DNA of 64,000 bases from an uncultured Methylotenera sp. (GTDB lineage: Bacteria; Pseudomonadota; Gammaproteobacteria; Burkholderiales; Methylophilaceae). The notes under the pieces were generated by a model that saw only the letters and a list, made by a program, of their open reading frames with translations, had not been told where the DNA came from and made no database searches. Made by a program: the position numbers and the translations under genes. Below are positions 41,017-49,991 of the stretch, one piece after another. The stretch is from assembly GCF_946479685.1 (NCBI RefSeq), contig NZ_CAMLGS010000001.1, forward strand, positions 73,288-137,287. The letters are read 5' to 3'. The first letter of the stretch is position 1, and each line of letters begins with the position of its first letter.

Positions 41017-41886
41017 GTGAGCTGCTCCCCGCATATTGCCTACGGCAACGCCTATAACTCATGTAAAATAAAAGCCCTACCCTTGATTAGCTCAGTTACT
41101 TTGCAAACCACACAACCTAGCACCCAACAGACCCATGCCCTCACCCGTTACTTCCGAGTGGCTCGTGTCATGTTTCACACTTGCGTGGGCTTGGTAGTAG
41201 CGTCCGTTCTATTTCCATTTGCTGGCAACCAACTAAAAACCAGACTGATTCAATGGTGGTGCACTGGCTTATTAGCTGCATTTAACATTCAGGTAAGAAA
41301 GACAGGGGCAGTGCCTAACGCTAACAACGTACTCACTGGCACTATGTTTGTGGCTAACCATATTTCATGGTCTGACATCCATGCGCTCAACAGTGTGATT
41401 CCATTACGCTTCATTGCCAAATCTGAAATCAAAAACTGGCCAGTGTTTGGCTTTCTGGTCAGCAAAGCCAATACATTATTTATTGACCGTAGTAAAAAGC
41501 AGGATGCCAAACGCACCATTGAGATCGCCCACAGCAGCTTGCAGGGCGGTGATAATTTGTGCTTTTTTCCTGAAGGCACCACTACTGACGGCACCGAAAT
41601 AAAACCATTCAAAAGCAGCTTAATTCAAGCGGCCATACTGGCAAAGTCATCTATTTATCCAGTAGCGCTGCACTACCCCAATACCGACGGCAGCATCAAC
41701 ACCGAAGTTGCCTATGCCGGGGAAACTACACTAGCCGAGTCTATGCGCAATATGCTATTGCAAAAAAAACCGGTCATCGAGCTGCACTTTTTAGCCCCCA
41801 TTACGCCAGCAGAATATGCCGCGATGGATAGGCGCGCCCTCACGCTGCATATTGAAGGCTTGATTCGCAGACAGTTAATGCGCTGA
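41017..41886 (+). CDS. olsA: 1-acyl-glycerol-phosphate-type acyltransferase (OlsA/PlsC)
   Basis: Membrane O-acyltransferase that completes ornithine lipid or makes phosphatidic acid. The PlsC box 1 is NHISWSDIHAL (N-H-x4-D) near residue 110, then FIAKSEIKNWPVFG, and FFPEGTTTDG near residue 185. The listed GTG start gives 289 residues, but the first 30 residues are not family-like; TTG 41083 or a later codon is possible. The end overlaps the convergent apaH by 12 bases. Pairing with olsB favours OlsA over a general PlsC. Confidence 0.85.
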   Translation: MSCSPHIAYGNAYNSCKIKALPLISSVTLQTTQPSTQQTHALTRYFRVARVMFHTCVGLVVASVLFPFAGNQLKTRLIQWWCTGLLAAFNIQVRKTGAVPNANNVLTGTMFVANHISWSDIHALNSVIPLRFIAKSEIKNWPVFGFLVSKANTLFIDRSKKQDAKRTIEIAHSSLQGGDNLCFFPEGTTTDGTEIKPFKSSLIQAAILAKSSIYPVALHYPNTDGSINTEVAYAGETTLAESMRNMLLQKKPVIELHFLAPITPAEYAAMDRRALTLHIEGLIRRQLMR

Positions 41887-42714
41887 TTTTTGTATAGCCA
41901 CTGGCTTATCTAAAGGATGCGCATCCACTTGCACAATTTCTTTGGTAGCTAAATTTAGGGCGGTTAACTTACCCCCCCATAAACAACCGGTATCCAAGGC
42001 AAATAGATTCTTGCGCTGCTGCAAACCAAGCGCAGACCAATGCCCAAAAATCACCTGTGTATCTTGGCTAGCTCGTGAAGGCACATCAAACCAAGGCATG
42101 TAGCCATGCGGAATATCTTGCAGTTCGCCCTTAAATTTAAACTCCATTTCACCTTCTGCTGTACAAATACGCAAGCGTGTTGCTGCATTGGTAATCACCC
42201 GCAAACGGTCTACCCCGCTTAAATCAGGTGTCCAGCGATTAGGCAAATTGCCGTACATGTGCGTTAAAAAGTGCAGGTAATTTTCACCTTGTAATGCAGC
42301 CTCCACTTCTGCCGCATAAGCCATGGTTTGCTCTATGGTCCATTGAGGCAACAAACCCGCATGCACCATTAAGTAATCAGCCTCTTGGTACACTAGAGGC
42401 TGGTGGCGCAGCCAACCCAGCAATACATCTCGGTCTTCTGCTGCCAGCAACTCCTGCAAAGTATCGCCTCTATGCGCAGCCACAATACCGGCAGCCACCA
42501 CGATGGCGTGCAAGTCATGATTACCCAATACAATACGCAAGCTGTCCCGGTGTGCATAACACCAGCGCAGCACCTCCAGCGTACCGCTGCCGCGGTTAAT
42601 TAAGTCCCCCACCAGCCAGAGCTGATCTTTATCCGGATCAAATTCAAGGCGTGCTAATAATGCCTGAAAAGCATGATAGCAACCCTGTATATCGCCTATT
42701 GCATAAGTAGCCAA
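41875..42714 (-). CDS. apaH: Symmetrical diadenosine tetraphosphatase
   Basis: Hydrolyses Ap4A to ADP; also linked to RNA cap removal. The metallophosphatase motifs GDIQGCYHAFQALL (residues 7-20), GDLINRGSGTLEVLRW and GNHDLHAIVVAAG are all present; the usual 275-residue length is matched (279). It is convergent with olsA and its stop lies inside the end of that gene. Confidence 0.95.
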   Translation of the reverse strand: MATYAIGDIQGCYHAFQALLARLEFDPDKDQLWLVGDLINRGSGTLEVLRWCYAHRDSLRIVLGNHDLHAIVVAAGIVAAHRGDTLQELLAAEDRDVLLGWLRHQPLVYQEADYLMVHAGLLPQWTIEQTMAYAAEVEAALQGENYLHFLTHMYGNLPNRWTPDLSGVDRLRVITNAATRLRICTAEGEMEFKFKGELQDIPHGYMPWFDVPSRASQDTQVIFGHWSALGLQQRKNLFALDTGCLWGGKLTALNLATKEIVQVDAHPLDKPVAIQKSAH

Positions 42715-42750
42715 CCTATACCACCTTAATGATTAAAATATACCGACAAT

Positions 42751-42784
42751 AAAAAAGCCACTTAATGTATCAAGTGGCTTTTTA
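42751..42784 (-). terminator. Terminator of the diheme cytochrome c gene
   Basis: AAAGCCACTT and AAGTGGCTTT form a 10-bp stem around a 10-base loop, with a T-run on the minus strand. It lies 27 bases past the cytochrome stop. Confidence 0.8.
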
Positions 42785-42810
42785 GTGTATTACCTTGCAA
42801 AAATCTCTAC

Positions 42811-43713
42811 TTAGAAACCGGCACCCGCAGCATTTGCCATATGTTTCACTGCTGCAGCAACTTCTGCATCAGATAGAGATGGATTGCCGCCTTTAGCTGG
42901 CATACTGCGCACACCTTTAACGGCATGGCTTACCAATGTCTCATAACCTTGTTTAATACGTGGTTCCCACTGCGCTTTATCACCAAATTTAGGTGCGTTC
43001 ATTAAGCCAGCAGCGTGACACATAGAGCAAACTGCTTTATATACTTCTTCACCGCTTTTACCAGCTGCTGGGGCAGAAGCTGCAGCTGCAGCAACTAAAT
43101 CAGTAGGTTTTGCTGCCTCAGCTTCTTTAGCAGGTTTAGCTGCTTCTGCTGCTTTAGCTGGCTCTGCCGCTACTGGTGCAGCCTCAGCAGTTTTTGCCGA
43201 TGCAGCTTCAGCAGCTTTAGGTGCCGGTGCCGTAAATTTAGCGCCTGAAGCATTTGCCATTTCAGCTACTGCACCAGCGATTTCGTCATCTGTTAATGCT
43301 GGGTTACCACCACGTGCAGGCATGCTACGGATACCCTCAAGCGCATGTTTTACCAATGTTTGGTAGCCTTGTGCAATACGTGGCGCCCATTGACCATTAT
43401 CACCAATTTTTGGTGCGCCCATTAAGCCAGCGCCGTGACACATAGAACAAACTGCCTTCACCACTTCAGCACCGCTCTTACCAGCTGTAGCGCCTGAAGT
43501 TGCTGCAGCAACCTCTACAACCGCAACAGGTTTAATGTTTTCTTCAAGCTTAGCTGCTACCGCCACTGGCTCATCAACTTCTACTGCATCTGTTACGCCA
43601 AAAATTTTAGCGACAATCACTATAAATGCAACAATACCAACGACACCAGCAATAGTCGCGAGCAGAACCTGCCCTAGAGAGTAGCCTTTAGCTTCATTAT
43701 CTACATTACTCAT
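42811..43713 (-). CDS. Membrane-anchored diheme cytochrome c5-type protein
   Basis: Periplasmic electron carrier with two tandem cytochrome c domains, each with CSMCH haem motifs: VCSMCHGAGLMGAPKIG and VCSMCHAAGLMNAPKFG. One N-terminal membrane helix (about residues 14-36) anchors it. An alanine/lysine/glutamate-rich linker joins the domains. The longer frame up to 43845 is rejected: ATG 43713 has CAGGAA at good spacing and leads to MSNVDNEAKGYSL, giving 300 residues. The near-identical halves indicate an internal duplication. Confidence 0.92.
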   Translation of the reverse strand: MSNVDNEAKGYSLGQVLLATIAGVVGIVAFIVIVAKIFGVTDAVEVDEPVAVAAKLEENIKPVAVVEVAAATSGATAGKSGAEVVKAVCSMCHGAGLMGAPKIGDNGQWAPRIAQGYQTLVKHALEGIRSMPARGGNPALTDDEIAGAVAEMANASGAKFTAPAPKAAEAASAKTAEAAPVAAEPAKAAEAAKPAKEAEAAKPTDLVAAAAASAPAAGKSGEEVYKAVCSMCHAAGLMNAPKFGDKAQWEPRIKQGYETLVSHAVKGVRSMPAKGGNPSLSDAEVAAAVKHMANAAGAGF

Positions 43714-43874
43714 TACGTTTGTTCCTGAAAATATATGGATAAAAACCTTATTATACCTACACTTTAGCTTATGACAAAAAACGCCATCACAAAAAATATG
43801 ACTTAATCGCCCGCTTCCATTGCGCATTAAGGCCACATACAACACCTCAGTTTGCTATAATGCAACGCTACTTT

Positions 43875-43951
43875 GCGCCCGTAGCTCATTTGGATAGAGT
43901 ATCGGTTTCCGAAGCCGAGGGTAGTGGGTTCGAATCCCGCCGGGCGCGCCA
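43875..43951 (+). tRNA. tRNA-Arg (anticodon CCG)
   Basis: 77 bases with encoded CCA. The acceptor stem GCGCCCG pairs with CGGGCGC, the anticodon loop TTCCGAA gives CCG, and GGTTCGAATCC forms the T arm. A TATAAT -10 box at 43856-43861 lies 14 bases upstream with a G/C-rich discriminator. The CGG codon it reads marks this as the single rare arginine tRNA seen here. Confidence 0.95.
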
Positions 43952-44107
43952 TGAACAACTGGTGATTCAAAATCTTGTATCACCGCCTTTGTATCACCCC
44001 CCTTAAAGTATCGCTTCCATCACAAAAATTTCGTGATTAAAGTTTTCTTGTAGTTCACTTAAAGAACATCTATAGTCCATACAGAAAATTTAACACAGGG
44101 ACACCGC

Positions 44108-44362
44108 ATGAAAAAACTATTAGTAACAATCCAATTAGAGCTGGAAATTCCTGACGCATGGGACTTGGTAGAGCATCCAGACCAAGTACAAGCAATTAAG
44201 ATGGATAATGGTCAGTATATGCACATGAGTTTCTTGCCTATGATGACATCAGACTTTAAAGCAGGTGCGGAGTGGTCGAGCGAATGTCCTGACGAGTTTA
44301 CCGAGGAAGTCTTGGATATGGTTGCTGATGAAGAGGTTTTAATGAAGCTTGAAACTGAGTAA
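44108..44362 (+). CDS. Hypothetical small acidic protein (84 residues)
   Basis: I do not recognise it. It begins MKKLLVTIQLELEIPDAWDL and has a very acidic C-terminal half (DEFTEEVLDMVADEEVLMKLETE is long, so only its features: eight or more Asp/Glu). CACAGGGACACCGC upstream gives a fair ribosome binding site. A perfect 13-bp hairpin follows its stop. It lies between tRNA-Arg and a DoxX gene, in what may be an accessory stretch. Soluble, no signal peptide. Confidence 0.65.
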   Translation: MKKLLVTIQLELEIPDAWDLVEHPDQVQAIKMDNGQYMHMSFLPMMTSDFKAGAEWSSECPDEFTEEVLDMVADEEVLMKLETE

Positions 44363-44374
44363 TTAAATACTGCT

Positions 44375-44404
44375 CTGAGATACCTAAGTTTTTAGGTATC
44401 TCAG
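44375..44404 (+). terminator. Perfect hairpin downstream of the 84-residue gene
   Basis: CTGAGATACCTAA and TTAGGTATCTCAG form a perfect 13-bp stem with a GTTT loop. Only a short A/T-rich tail follows, so it is a likely but not classical terminator. Confidence 0.6.
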
Positions 44405-44589
44405 TATATTTAATTACTCACACGCATCAATAACACAGAGCCCAGCTAGGGATGTAAGCGATTAATATCGATATATTTAGCCCCCCATGGCTTAGTGCCA
44501 TAGGAGTTAAACATATACGTTTGATGTAAGTAAAAACGTAGTCACTCTTATAGAAACGAGCAACCCGCTTTTATCATCAACTTGCGCTG

Positions 44590-45015
44590 TTAATTCCAGC
44601 GATTGCCATTGCCTTGAATGCTGAAACGGCCAGCACCAAGGAAAAATACTGCTAAAGCCGTGGCAAGGAACATGCCTTGTAACTCCAGTGCCCAACCACC
44701 GGTTTGGTTAAGATGCATTAGATCACCGGTATGCACCAACAGAATCGCCACTACCATATTGATGGCGATGATAAGGCCGCCAATACGTGCCCATAGGCCG
44801 AACAGTACCAGCAACGGAGCCAGCACTTCCCCCACATAAACCAGATTGCCTACCGCTGCAGGCAGGCCAGCCTGCGCTACCAAACCGGTCACAAAATCGG
44901 CGCCATTCATTAGCTTACTAATGCCGTGTAACAAAATAAGGATTGCCAACGTTGCCCGTAGTATAAGTTTACCGGTATCAGCGCAATTACTATTCGTTAT
45001 CGTAGTCACCATCAC
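44590..45015 (-). CDS. DoxX family membrane protein
   Basis: 141-residue integral membrane protein with four hydrophobic segments. DoxX motifs are LILLHGISKLMNG near residue 32, GLPAAVGNLVYVGEVLAPLLVLFG, and the C-terminal RFSIQGN. DoxX proteins are linked to redox or lipid-based stress functions, but no activity can be given here. An AAGGAAAA site precedes the start. A 16-base duplicated segment lies 37 bases upstream. Confidence 0.85.
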   Translation of the reverse strand: MMVTTITNSNCADTGKLILRATLAILILLHGISKLMNGADFVTGLVAQAGLPAAVGNLVYVGEVLAPLLVLFGLWARIGGLIIAINMVVAILLVHTGDLMHLNQTGGWALELQGMFLATALAVFFLGAGRFSIQGNGNRWN

Positions 45016-45051
45016 ATTTTCCTTTTTAATTTAGTAGAAACGGTTTTACTT

Positions 45052-45083
45052 CTTATTAATATTGAAACTTATTAATATCAAAA
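45052..45083. repeat. 16-bp tandem duplication upstream of doxX
   Basis: CTTATTAATATTGAAA is followed by CTTATTAATATCAAAA; 14 of 16 bases agree. It lies 37 bases before the doxX start and could be part of its promoter. Confidence 0.7.
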
Positions 45084-45320
45084 CTATGGCAATACGAAAG
45101 TTATCACGTCGTGCTGCTATTGAACAGATGTAAGCGTATCTGCTCTTAACTTGATTGTTTTGCTGAGCAACTAGCTCGCTTAGGGCTGAGCGTAAAACTG
45201 AGATAGACAAGCCCCGCAGGGTAGTCAGAAAAGTAACGATCGCACAAGTAACCGAGTAGCCCCAAGCAGACTTTAGATGTCGTGCTTCACCTTTTCGACT
45301 TCTACTTCTTTAGGTCTTAG
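45084..45320. other. Intergenic region, nothing identified
   Basis: Between doxX and the TgpA-like gene. It has short inverted segments (for example ACAGATGTAAGCGTATCTG, and AGATGTCG with CGACTTCT next to the end of the TgpA-like gene), but no frame, tRNA or recognisable RNA family. It may carry the terminator of the minus-strand operon. Confidence 0.4.
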
Positions 45321-46649
45321 TTACTTAGATAAAGTAAGATAGACTTTTTTGTACAGTGAGTTGAGAGTATCTAATTCACTTTTATCACATGACTTTTCTC
45401 CATAACGATAATCCTCAAAGCTTCTTGCTATCATTTTCAACTCCGCTTTAATTTCAGCATTGAAACTACTGGCCTCTTCAAAATACTCTTTAACTGTCAT
45501 GCGGCGATTTCGTGTTATATCCTGCAACGCCAATAAACGTTCGGTTGCATAGTAGTAGCTTGATATTGCATCTGCTTGCTTGCTGTGAATCTTAAAAATG
45601 CCTAAGAATAGATAATCAAATCTCGATCTAATCCAAATGGTTACCTTTAACTCCCGCATAAAAAAAATGAAAGCAATCGCCAAACATAACAGCAGGCAAA
45701 GAATCATTAATTGAATTATCTGTCGTAGATTTTCTTCAATCCACTTTTTAAAAGCATTCCATAAGCTGTCGAAACGCTTCTTCTCTTGCGTAAAGCCTTT
45801 GCTTAAACTGCCTGAAATGTCCGCGAGCGAGTTGATTGCATCTGCCTGCCATTTAGGCATTCCTTCACGCTTAGCTGCCAAACGCATCTCATCTGGACTC
45901 GGCCAATTTGACAGTAAGTTTTTCATGCCAGGCTCTTGAATGAGAGAGTTTGACTGATTGCCTGCTCCTGCCTCCAATGTGGAAAGGCTAGTACCAATGG
46001 CTGTAGGATTGCCAAATGTATGATTGAGTTGGTCAATCGTTTTTTGAGGTGTGATTAAATAAAGTAATAAACCTAGCAGTAGAATCGATAAAGTAGCAGT
46101 GATGATTGCCATTGTTTGCCCCACTAGTATTGGCGCTGACAAACTCCGTGTGCGTAACTCGTCTGATTTGCTATTGATTTGTTCTGCAACGATAGTAGCA
46201 ACCACAAAGATCACATAAGGAATCAGATAAAACAACATCGTCCAATCTGCACGATAGTGAGACGATGCAAAAATGACCATCACCAAAGATACTAAAATAC
46301 TAAGATACAGTTGCCTACGCGTTGTCGTGGTGCAGTTATAAGCAACCTGCAATATAGCTAAGATGTAAACAGAGGCGCGAAAGATGCCCCATGTGGGAAT
46401 AAAGATAAAGATGCTGACAACCGCGCCAAAAATGACAAGTCGGCGCATTCGTATCTTGCCGTATTCAGTTAAGGCCCCATTCTGCTTTATCGCAACTCTT
46501 ATTGAATATCCATATAATAAAATCCAGAAAGACATTTCGAAAGCAAAATACCCATACCGAATATCAAGAAATGCATTACAAGTCACTGCCAAAAGCTGAC
46601 TAATAAGCAATCCAACGTAAATGGACTTATGTTTTAGTTCAATACTCAT
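45321..46649 (-). CDS. TgpA-like membrane protein without transglutaminase core
   Basis: 442 residues; about six hydrophobic segments at residues 10-200, as in the TgpA/DUF3488 N-terminal domain, then a periplasmic-type stretch of about 95 residues, one more helix at about 320-340, and a C-terminal cytoplasmic domain like DUF4129 (YYYATERLLALQDITRNRR, TVKEYFEEAS). The transglutaminase domain with Cys-His-Asp that normally sits in the middle of TgpA is missing. It follows the DUF58 gene with a four-base overlap and is the last gene of a MoxR operon. Confidence 0.68.
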   Translation of the reverse strand: MSIELKHKSIYVGLLISQLLAVTCNAFLDIRYGYFAFEMSFWILLYGYSIRVAIKQNGALTEYGKIRMRRLVIFGAVVSIFIFIPTWGIFRASVYILAILQVAYNCTTTTRRQLYLSILVSLVMVIFASSHYRADWTMLFYLIPYVIFVVATIVAEQINSKSDELRTRSLSAPILVGQTMAIITATLSILLLGLLLYLITPQKTIDQLNHTFGNPTAIGTSLSTLEAGAGNQSNSLIQEPGMKNLLSNWPSPDEMRLAAKREGMPKWQADAINSLADISGSLSKGFTQEKKRFDSLWNAFKKWIEENLRQIIQLMILCLLLCLAIAFIFFMRELKVTIWIRSRFDYLFLGIFKIHSKQADAISSYYYATERLLALQDITRNRRMTVKEYFEEASSFNAEIKAELKMIARSFEDYRYGEKSCDKSELDTLNSLYKKVYLTLSK

Positions 46650-47908
46650 GAATTAAAAACACTGGTGAGGTTGTCATCTTTTCTAATCGAAAAATAGCCA
46701 ATGTCCAAATCAAATATACCCGTCCATAGCGAATGGGACTCAGAGTGAGTTCCCATGAAGCTAGCTCTATCTAAATGAATGGCAATAATATTTACCCCTC
46801 TGGCTTTCAATAAGGCAAGCGACTGAAGCGTCTCTGAAATCCTAGAACTTGGTTCTGAGAGAAATACGATAGCGGTCTGCCCCTCAGCCATTGACATCGC
46901 TACGTCTTGTATGACCGTTGAATAAGTAACATCACTATTGGCATCAATAATAGCGAGATAGTCCATAATTTCTCGAAAATGTATTTCGCCAGAACCCCAA
47001 CCTATCGAATCCTTTTCCTGATACGGCGATACATTGACAGACATACCATTGTTAGTTGCATATCTAGCGATTGACGCAGCAATGCGAACCGCATATTCAA
47101 AGCTCGAATGCTTGCCTGTGCCAACATTGGAGACTTTAGATTGATCCAAAATGATATGAAGCTTGGCGGAAGCTAGGGGTTCAAATTCTTTGAGCATAAG
47201 CTCATTAGTTCTCGCTGTAGTTGGCCAATGGATATGACGCGGATTATCGCCTTGACGATATTCACGCAGTCCTGAGAACTCGGCAGTACCCGCACCTTTC
47301 GGTAACAAAAATCCACCACGGTGAATCTCACTGGGAGTGCCTAAAAGTGGGAGACGTACAATAGGAAAGAGGTCGGGATATATCGTGAGGGTTTGGGTTC
47401 CTCCATTTTTGTTTTGATGGGCCTCTAGTAAGCCAAAAGGAAAGCTAGTAGAGATGCCAACAGGCCCTAATTGATAGAGCCCTCTCTTTTCACAGCCCAC
47501 TGAGACCTTAAAATTATGCGTTGCACCGCTACCAATATACGCCACCACACCAAGTATTTGAGCGTTTGATTTAATGCCTTCTAAACCGTGAATAAAAGGT
47601 AGCTTATCTATCGCTTGAATCATGAATCGCGGGATGATTCCATGATTGCTGATTTTAATATCAAAAAAGATATGCTCGTTCTCTTTGGCCCTATCCGGCC
47701 CAGTGCGAGACACTGATACATTTCGAATAAGTAAGTGCGGGAAAAAATAACTAGTAATCAGTGAGGATAGCAACAGGGATGCGATGAGCCATGGAAACGC
47801 TTGTTCTCGGTTTAAAGCAATATAGTAAGCGACTAGTGTTAGCGCCGTAATGATTAGAATCTTTTTGTGACGTAAAACTGGATGCTCTTTAATAGAACTC
47901 AGAATCAT
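46646..47908 (-). CDS. DUF58 family protein
   Basis: Two N-terminal hydrophobic segments (about residues 17-55), then a periplasm- or cytoplasm-facing beta-rich region with CEKRGLYQLGPVGISTSFPFG, and the DUF58 signature EFSGLREYRQGDNPRHIHWP near residue 215. A vWA-like tail follows (LHIILDQSKVS). Such proteins work with MoxR ATPases, possibly as assembly platforms. It is the middle gene of MoxR-DUF58-TgpA-like and overlaps the last gene by four bases. Confidence 0.9.
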   Translation of the reverse strand: MILSSIKEHPVLRHKKILIITALTLVAYYIALNREQAFPWLIASLLLSSLITSYFFPHLLIRNVSVSRTGPDRAKENEHIFFDIKISNHGIIPRFMIQAIDKLPFIHGLEGIKSNAQILGVVAYIGSGATHNFKVSVGCEKRGLYQLGPVGISTSFPFGLLEAHQNKNGGTQTLTIYPDLFPIVRLPLLGTPSEIHRGGFLLPKGAGTAEFSGLREYRQGDNPRHIHWPTTARTNELMLKEFEPLASAKLHIILDQSKVSNVGTGKHSSFEYAVRIAASIARYATNNGMSVNVSPYQEKDSIGWGSGEIHFREIMDYLAIIDANSDVTYSTVIQDVAMSMAEGQTAIVFLSEPSSRISETLQSLALLKARGVNIIAIHLDRASFMGTHSESHSLWTGIFDLDIGYFSIRKDDNLTSVFNS

Positions 47909-47922
47909 TTTTTGATCCTAAA

Positions 47923-48846
47923 TCAAATTGGCGGAGTAACCTGATTAAGCACTTCTTTAAGAATAGTCTTGCTTGTTTTTCCTAAGGATGCTGCTTGTGG
48001 GCGGATAATCAACCTATGCTCCAGGACTGCATGAGCCATTGATTTCACCATGTCAGGTGTAACGTAATCTCGCCCACGTAAATACGCATAAGCTCTGGCA
48101 CCTTTAGCTAACGCAAGCGTTCCTCGAGGGCTTGCTCCCAATCTTAAGTCAGGATGGCTTCGAGTTGAAGAAGTTATTTCAGCGATATATCTAGCAACGT
48201 CTGCATCTAAATGAATCTTTCTTACTTCCTCACGAGCGTCAATGATCGATGCCTCAGTGGCAACCGCTTTAAGATCGTCTATGGGATGTTTAGATGTTTG
48301 TGCATTCATGATGCTTACCTCGCCATCTAGTGATGGATAACCTACGCTTAGGCGCACAAAAAATCTATCAAGTTGAGCTTCTGGCAGCACATGTGTTCCC
48401 GCCATATCGATCGGATTTTGAGTGGCTAGCACCATGAACAACGGTGGTAGGACATGTGTTTCGCCATCTACACTGACGCGAAACTCCTCCATACATTCTA
48501 GAAGTGCCGATTGAGCTCTAGGGGTTGCACGGTTTACTTCGTCAGCAAGCAGAAAGTTTGTGAATACTGGACCAGGACGGAAGACAAATTCGCTGGTTTT
48601 TTGGTTATATATTGGCACTCCAGTAATGTCGGAGGGAAGCAGGTCTGGAGTGCACTGCAATCGCTTCATGTCGACATCGATTGATTTGGCCAGTGCTCGT
48701 GCCATCATGGTCTTACCTGTACCTGGCACATCCTCTATAAGAACATGACCTTGGGAGATCAATGAAATAACGGCTAACTCAACAACCTCCCGCTTGCCAA
48801 TAATAACTTTTTCAATATTATTAATAACATCCTGAATGGCTTTCAT
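47923..48846 (-). CDS. MoxR-family AAA ATPase
   Basis: 307-residue AAA+ chaperone-like ATPase. Walker A is VPGTGKTMMARALAKS, Walker B is FLLADEVNRATPRAQSALLE, and sensor 1 is VLATQNPIDMAG. It heads the MoxR-DUF58-TgpA-like operon, an order known from many bacteria, where MoxR helps mature metal or cofactor proteins. AAGGAT lies before the ATG. In methylotrophs the name MoxR comes from methanol dehydrogenase maturation, but this copy is not with mox genes. Confidence 0.93.
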   Translation of the reverse strand: MKAIQDVINNIEKVIIGKREVVELAVISLISQGHVLIEDVPGTGKTMMARALAKSIDVDMKRLQCTPDLLPSDITGVPIYNQKTSEFVFRPGPVFTNFLLADEVNRATPRAQSALLECMEEFRVSVDGETHVLPPLFMVLATQNPIDMAGTHVLPEAQLDRFFVRLSVGYPSLDGEVSIMNAQTSKHPIDDLKAVATEASIIDAREEVRKIHLDADVARYIAEITSSTRSHPDLRLGASPRGTLALAKGARAYAYLRGRDYVTPDMVKSMAHAVLEHRLIIRPQAASLGKTSKTILKEVLNQVTPPI

Positions 48847-48990
48847 CGGCTATCCTTTTTATATTTTATAAAAATAATAGCCTAATCATGATGGGAAAGT
48901 AAGTGAATATTAATTACTAAGAACCGAATGGTGACTCATATAACGAATAGAGCGTCTTAGAACTAGCAAAAAATAGCGAATATCAACAAT

Positions 48991-49020
48991 TTAAAACCCT
49001 GCCAACATAGTGGGCAGGGG
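48991..49020 (-). terminator. Terminator of the TorF-type gene
   Basis: On the minus strand CCCTGCC and GGCAGGG form a 7-bp GC-rich stem around a 9-base loop, followed by TTTTAAATT. It lies 28 bases past the stop of the 299-residue gene. Confidence 0.8.
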
Positions 49021-49047
49021 AATGTGTGGCAGGAAAATATTGGTTAA

Positions 49048-49947
49048 TTAAAAGCTTTTAGACACGGAGAACACGTAACGTGAATCTACAATCTGGTGGT
49101 TGGATGAGAACCCATAAAAGTCGTGGTGACCTTCTTTAATATTGGTATCGTGGTAGCGTACATCTACGTTATAGCCAAACATCTTGCGGCTGATACCAAT
49201 ATTCCAGTGCACCCAATTTAGCTCTTCTTTGCCATTGCCGTTTGCATCTAGGCTAGGGCCATGATTATTAAAGAACTGGTAACCTACGCCGCCTGATACT
49301 ATAAATTTATGCGGTAACGCATAGCTAGGCAAAATAGCAACGTTATGCGATTGCAAACCTTTAACCCCAAACCAGTCGGTAATGGTTGGTGAATATTCAA
49401 ATTTAAGGTTCAAATTACCGATTTGCTTATCTAGGTAGTTGAACATCTCCAAATAGTTTGAATCTCTGGAGCCAGGATAAATATACTGGAAAAACATGCC
49501 GTTATAGTTAATGCCGGTACCGGCGATATCCTTCACGCTATAGCCAGCATACGGGCCCCAAAGCGCATTGATATTGGGGTTGTTGTGCGCAGCATCATTG
49601 CCTGGGAACAAGTTATTTGCCCCGTAATACCCTAGATAAAAACCACTAGGGTGTGACCAGGTAATGGCCGCTTTTAACGATGGAATTTTACCGTTATTGG
49701 TTTCTGATTCACCTCTAAACACATAGTCTGAGGCAAACTCTACCCAAGTAGAAAATTTACCGCCAAACAAGGTTTCATCATCTAAAAAATCATCAAATGC
49801 GGTGGACTCTTTTGCAGCTTTGACTGGGCCTGTTTCTACAGGGCCGGTTTCGTCTTTTGGTCTATCTGCGCCTGCCGCTACGGCATTTACAGACAAAACC
49901 ATACTCACCATGAGCGTGCTCACGGCTTTTAATATACGTGTGTACAT
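49048..49947 (-). CDS. TorF-family putative porin (outer membrane protein)
   Basis: 299 residues with a signal peptide (residues 1-25, ends VNAVAA) and a beta-barrel-type sequence of alternating aromatic and polar residues. Segments FASDYVFRGESETNNGKIP and GFYLGYYGANN match the TorF family. The last residues VFSVSKSF end in Phe, as outer membrane barrels do. TAGGAGAG lies just before the ATG. It is the third gene after the LuxR divergent regulator and may be the pore for what the secreted 507-residue protein binds. Confidence 0.85.
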   Translation of the reverse strand: MYTRILKAVSTLMVSMVLSVNAVAAGADRPKDETGPVETGPVKAAKESTAFDDFLDDETLFGGKFSTWVEFASDYVFRGESETNNGKIPSLKAAITWSHPSGFYLGYYGANNLFPGNDAAHNNPNINALWGPYAGYSVKDIAGTGINYNGMFFQYIYPGSRDSNYLEMFNYLDKQIGNLNLKFEYSPTITDWFGVKGLQSHNVAILPSYALPHKFIVSGGVGYQFFNNHGPSLDANGNGKEELNWVHWNIGISRKMFGYNVDVRYHDTNIKEGHHDFYGFSSNHQIVDSRYVFSVSKSF

Positions 49948-49991
49948 TATTCTCTCCTAAGTTGTGATGTGGCCTTACAGCTTTTTTATAG

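Noticed and set aside
43714..43845. Longer cytochrome start at 43845
   Set aside because: The added residues are not like a signal or family sequence, and a good ribosome binding site lies before ATG 43713.
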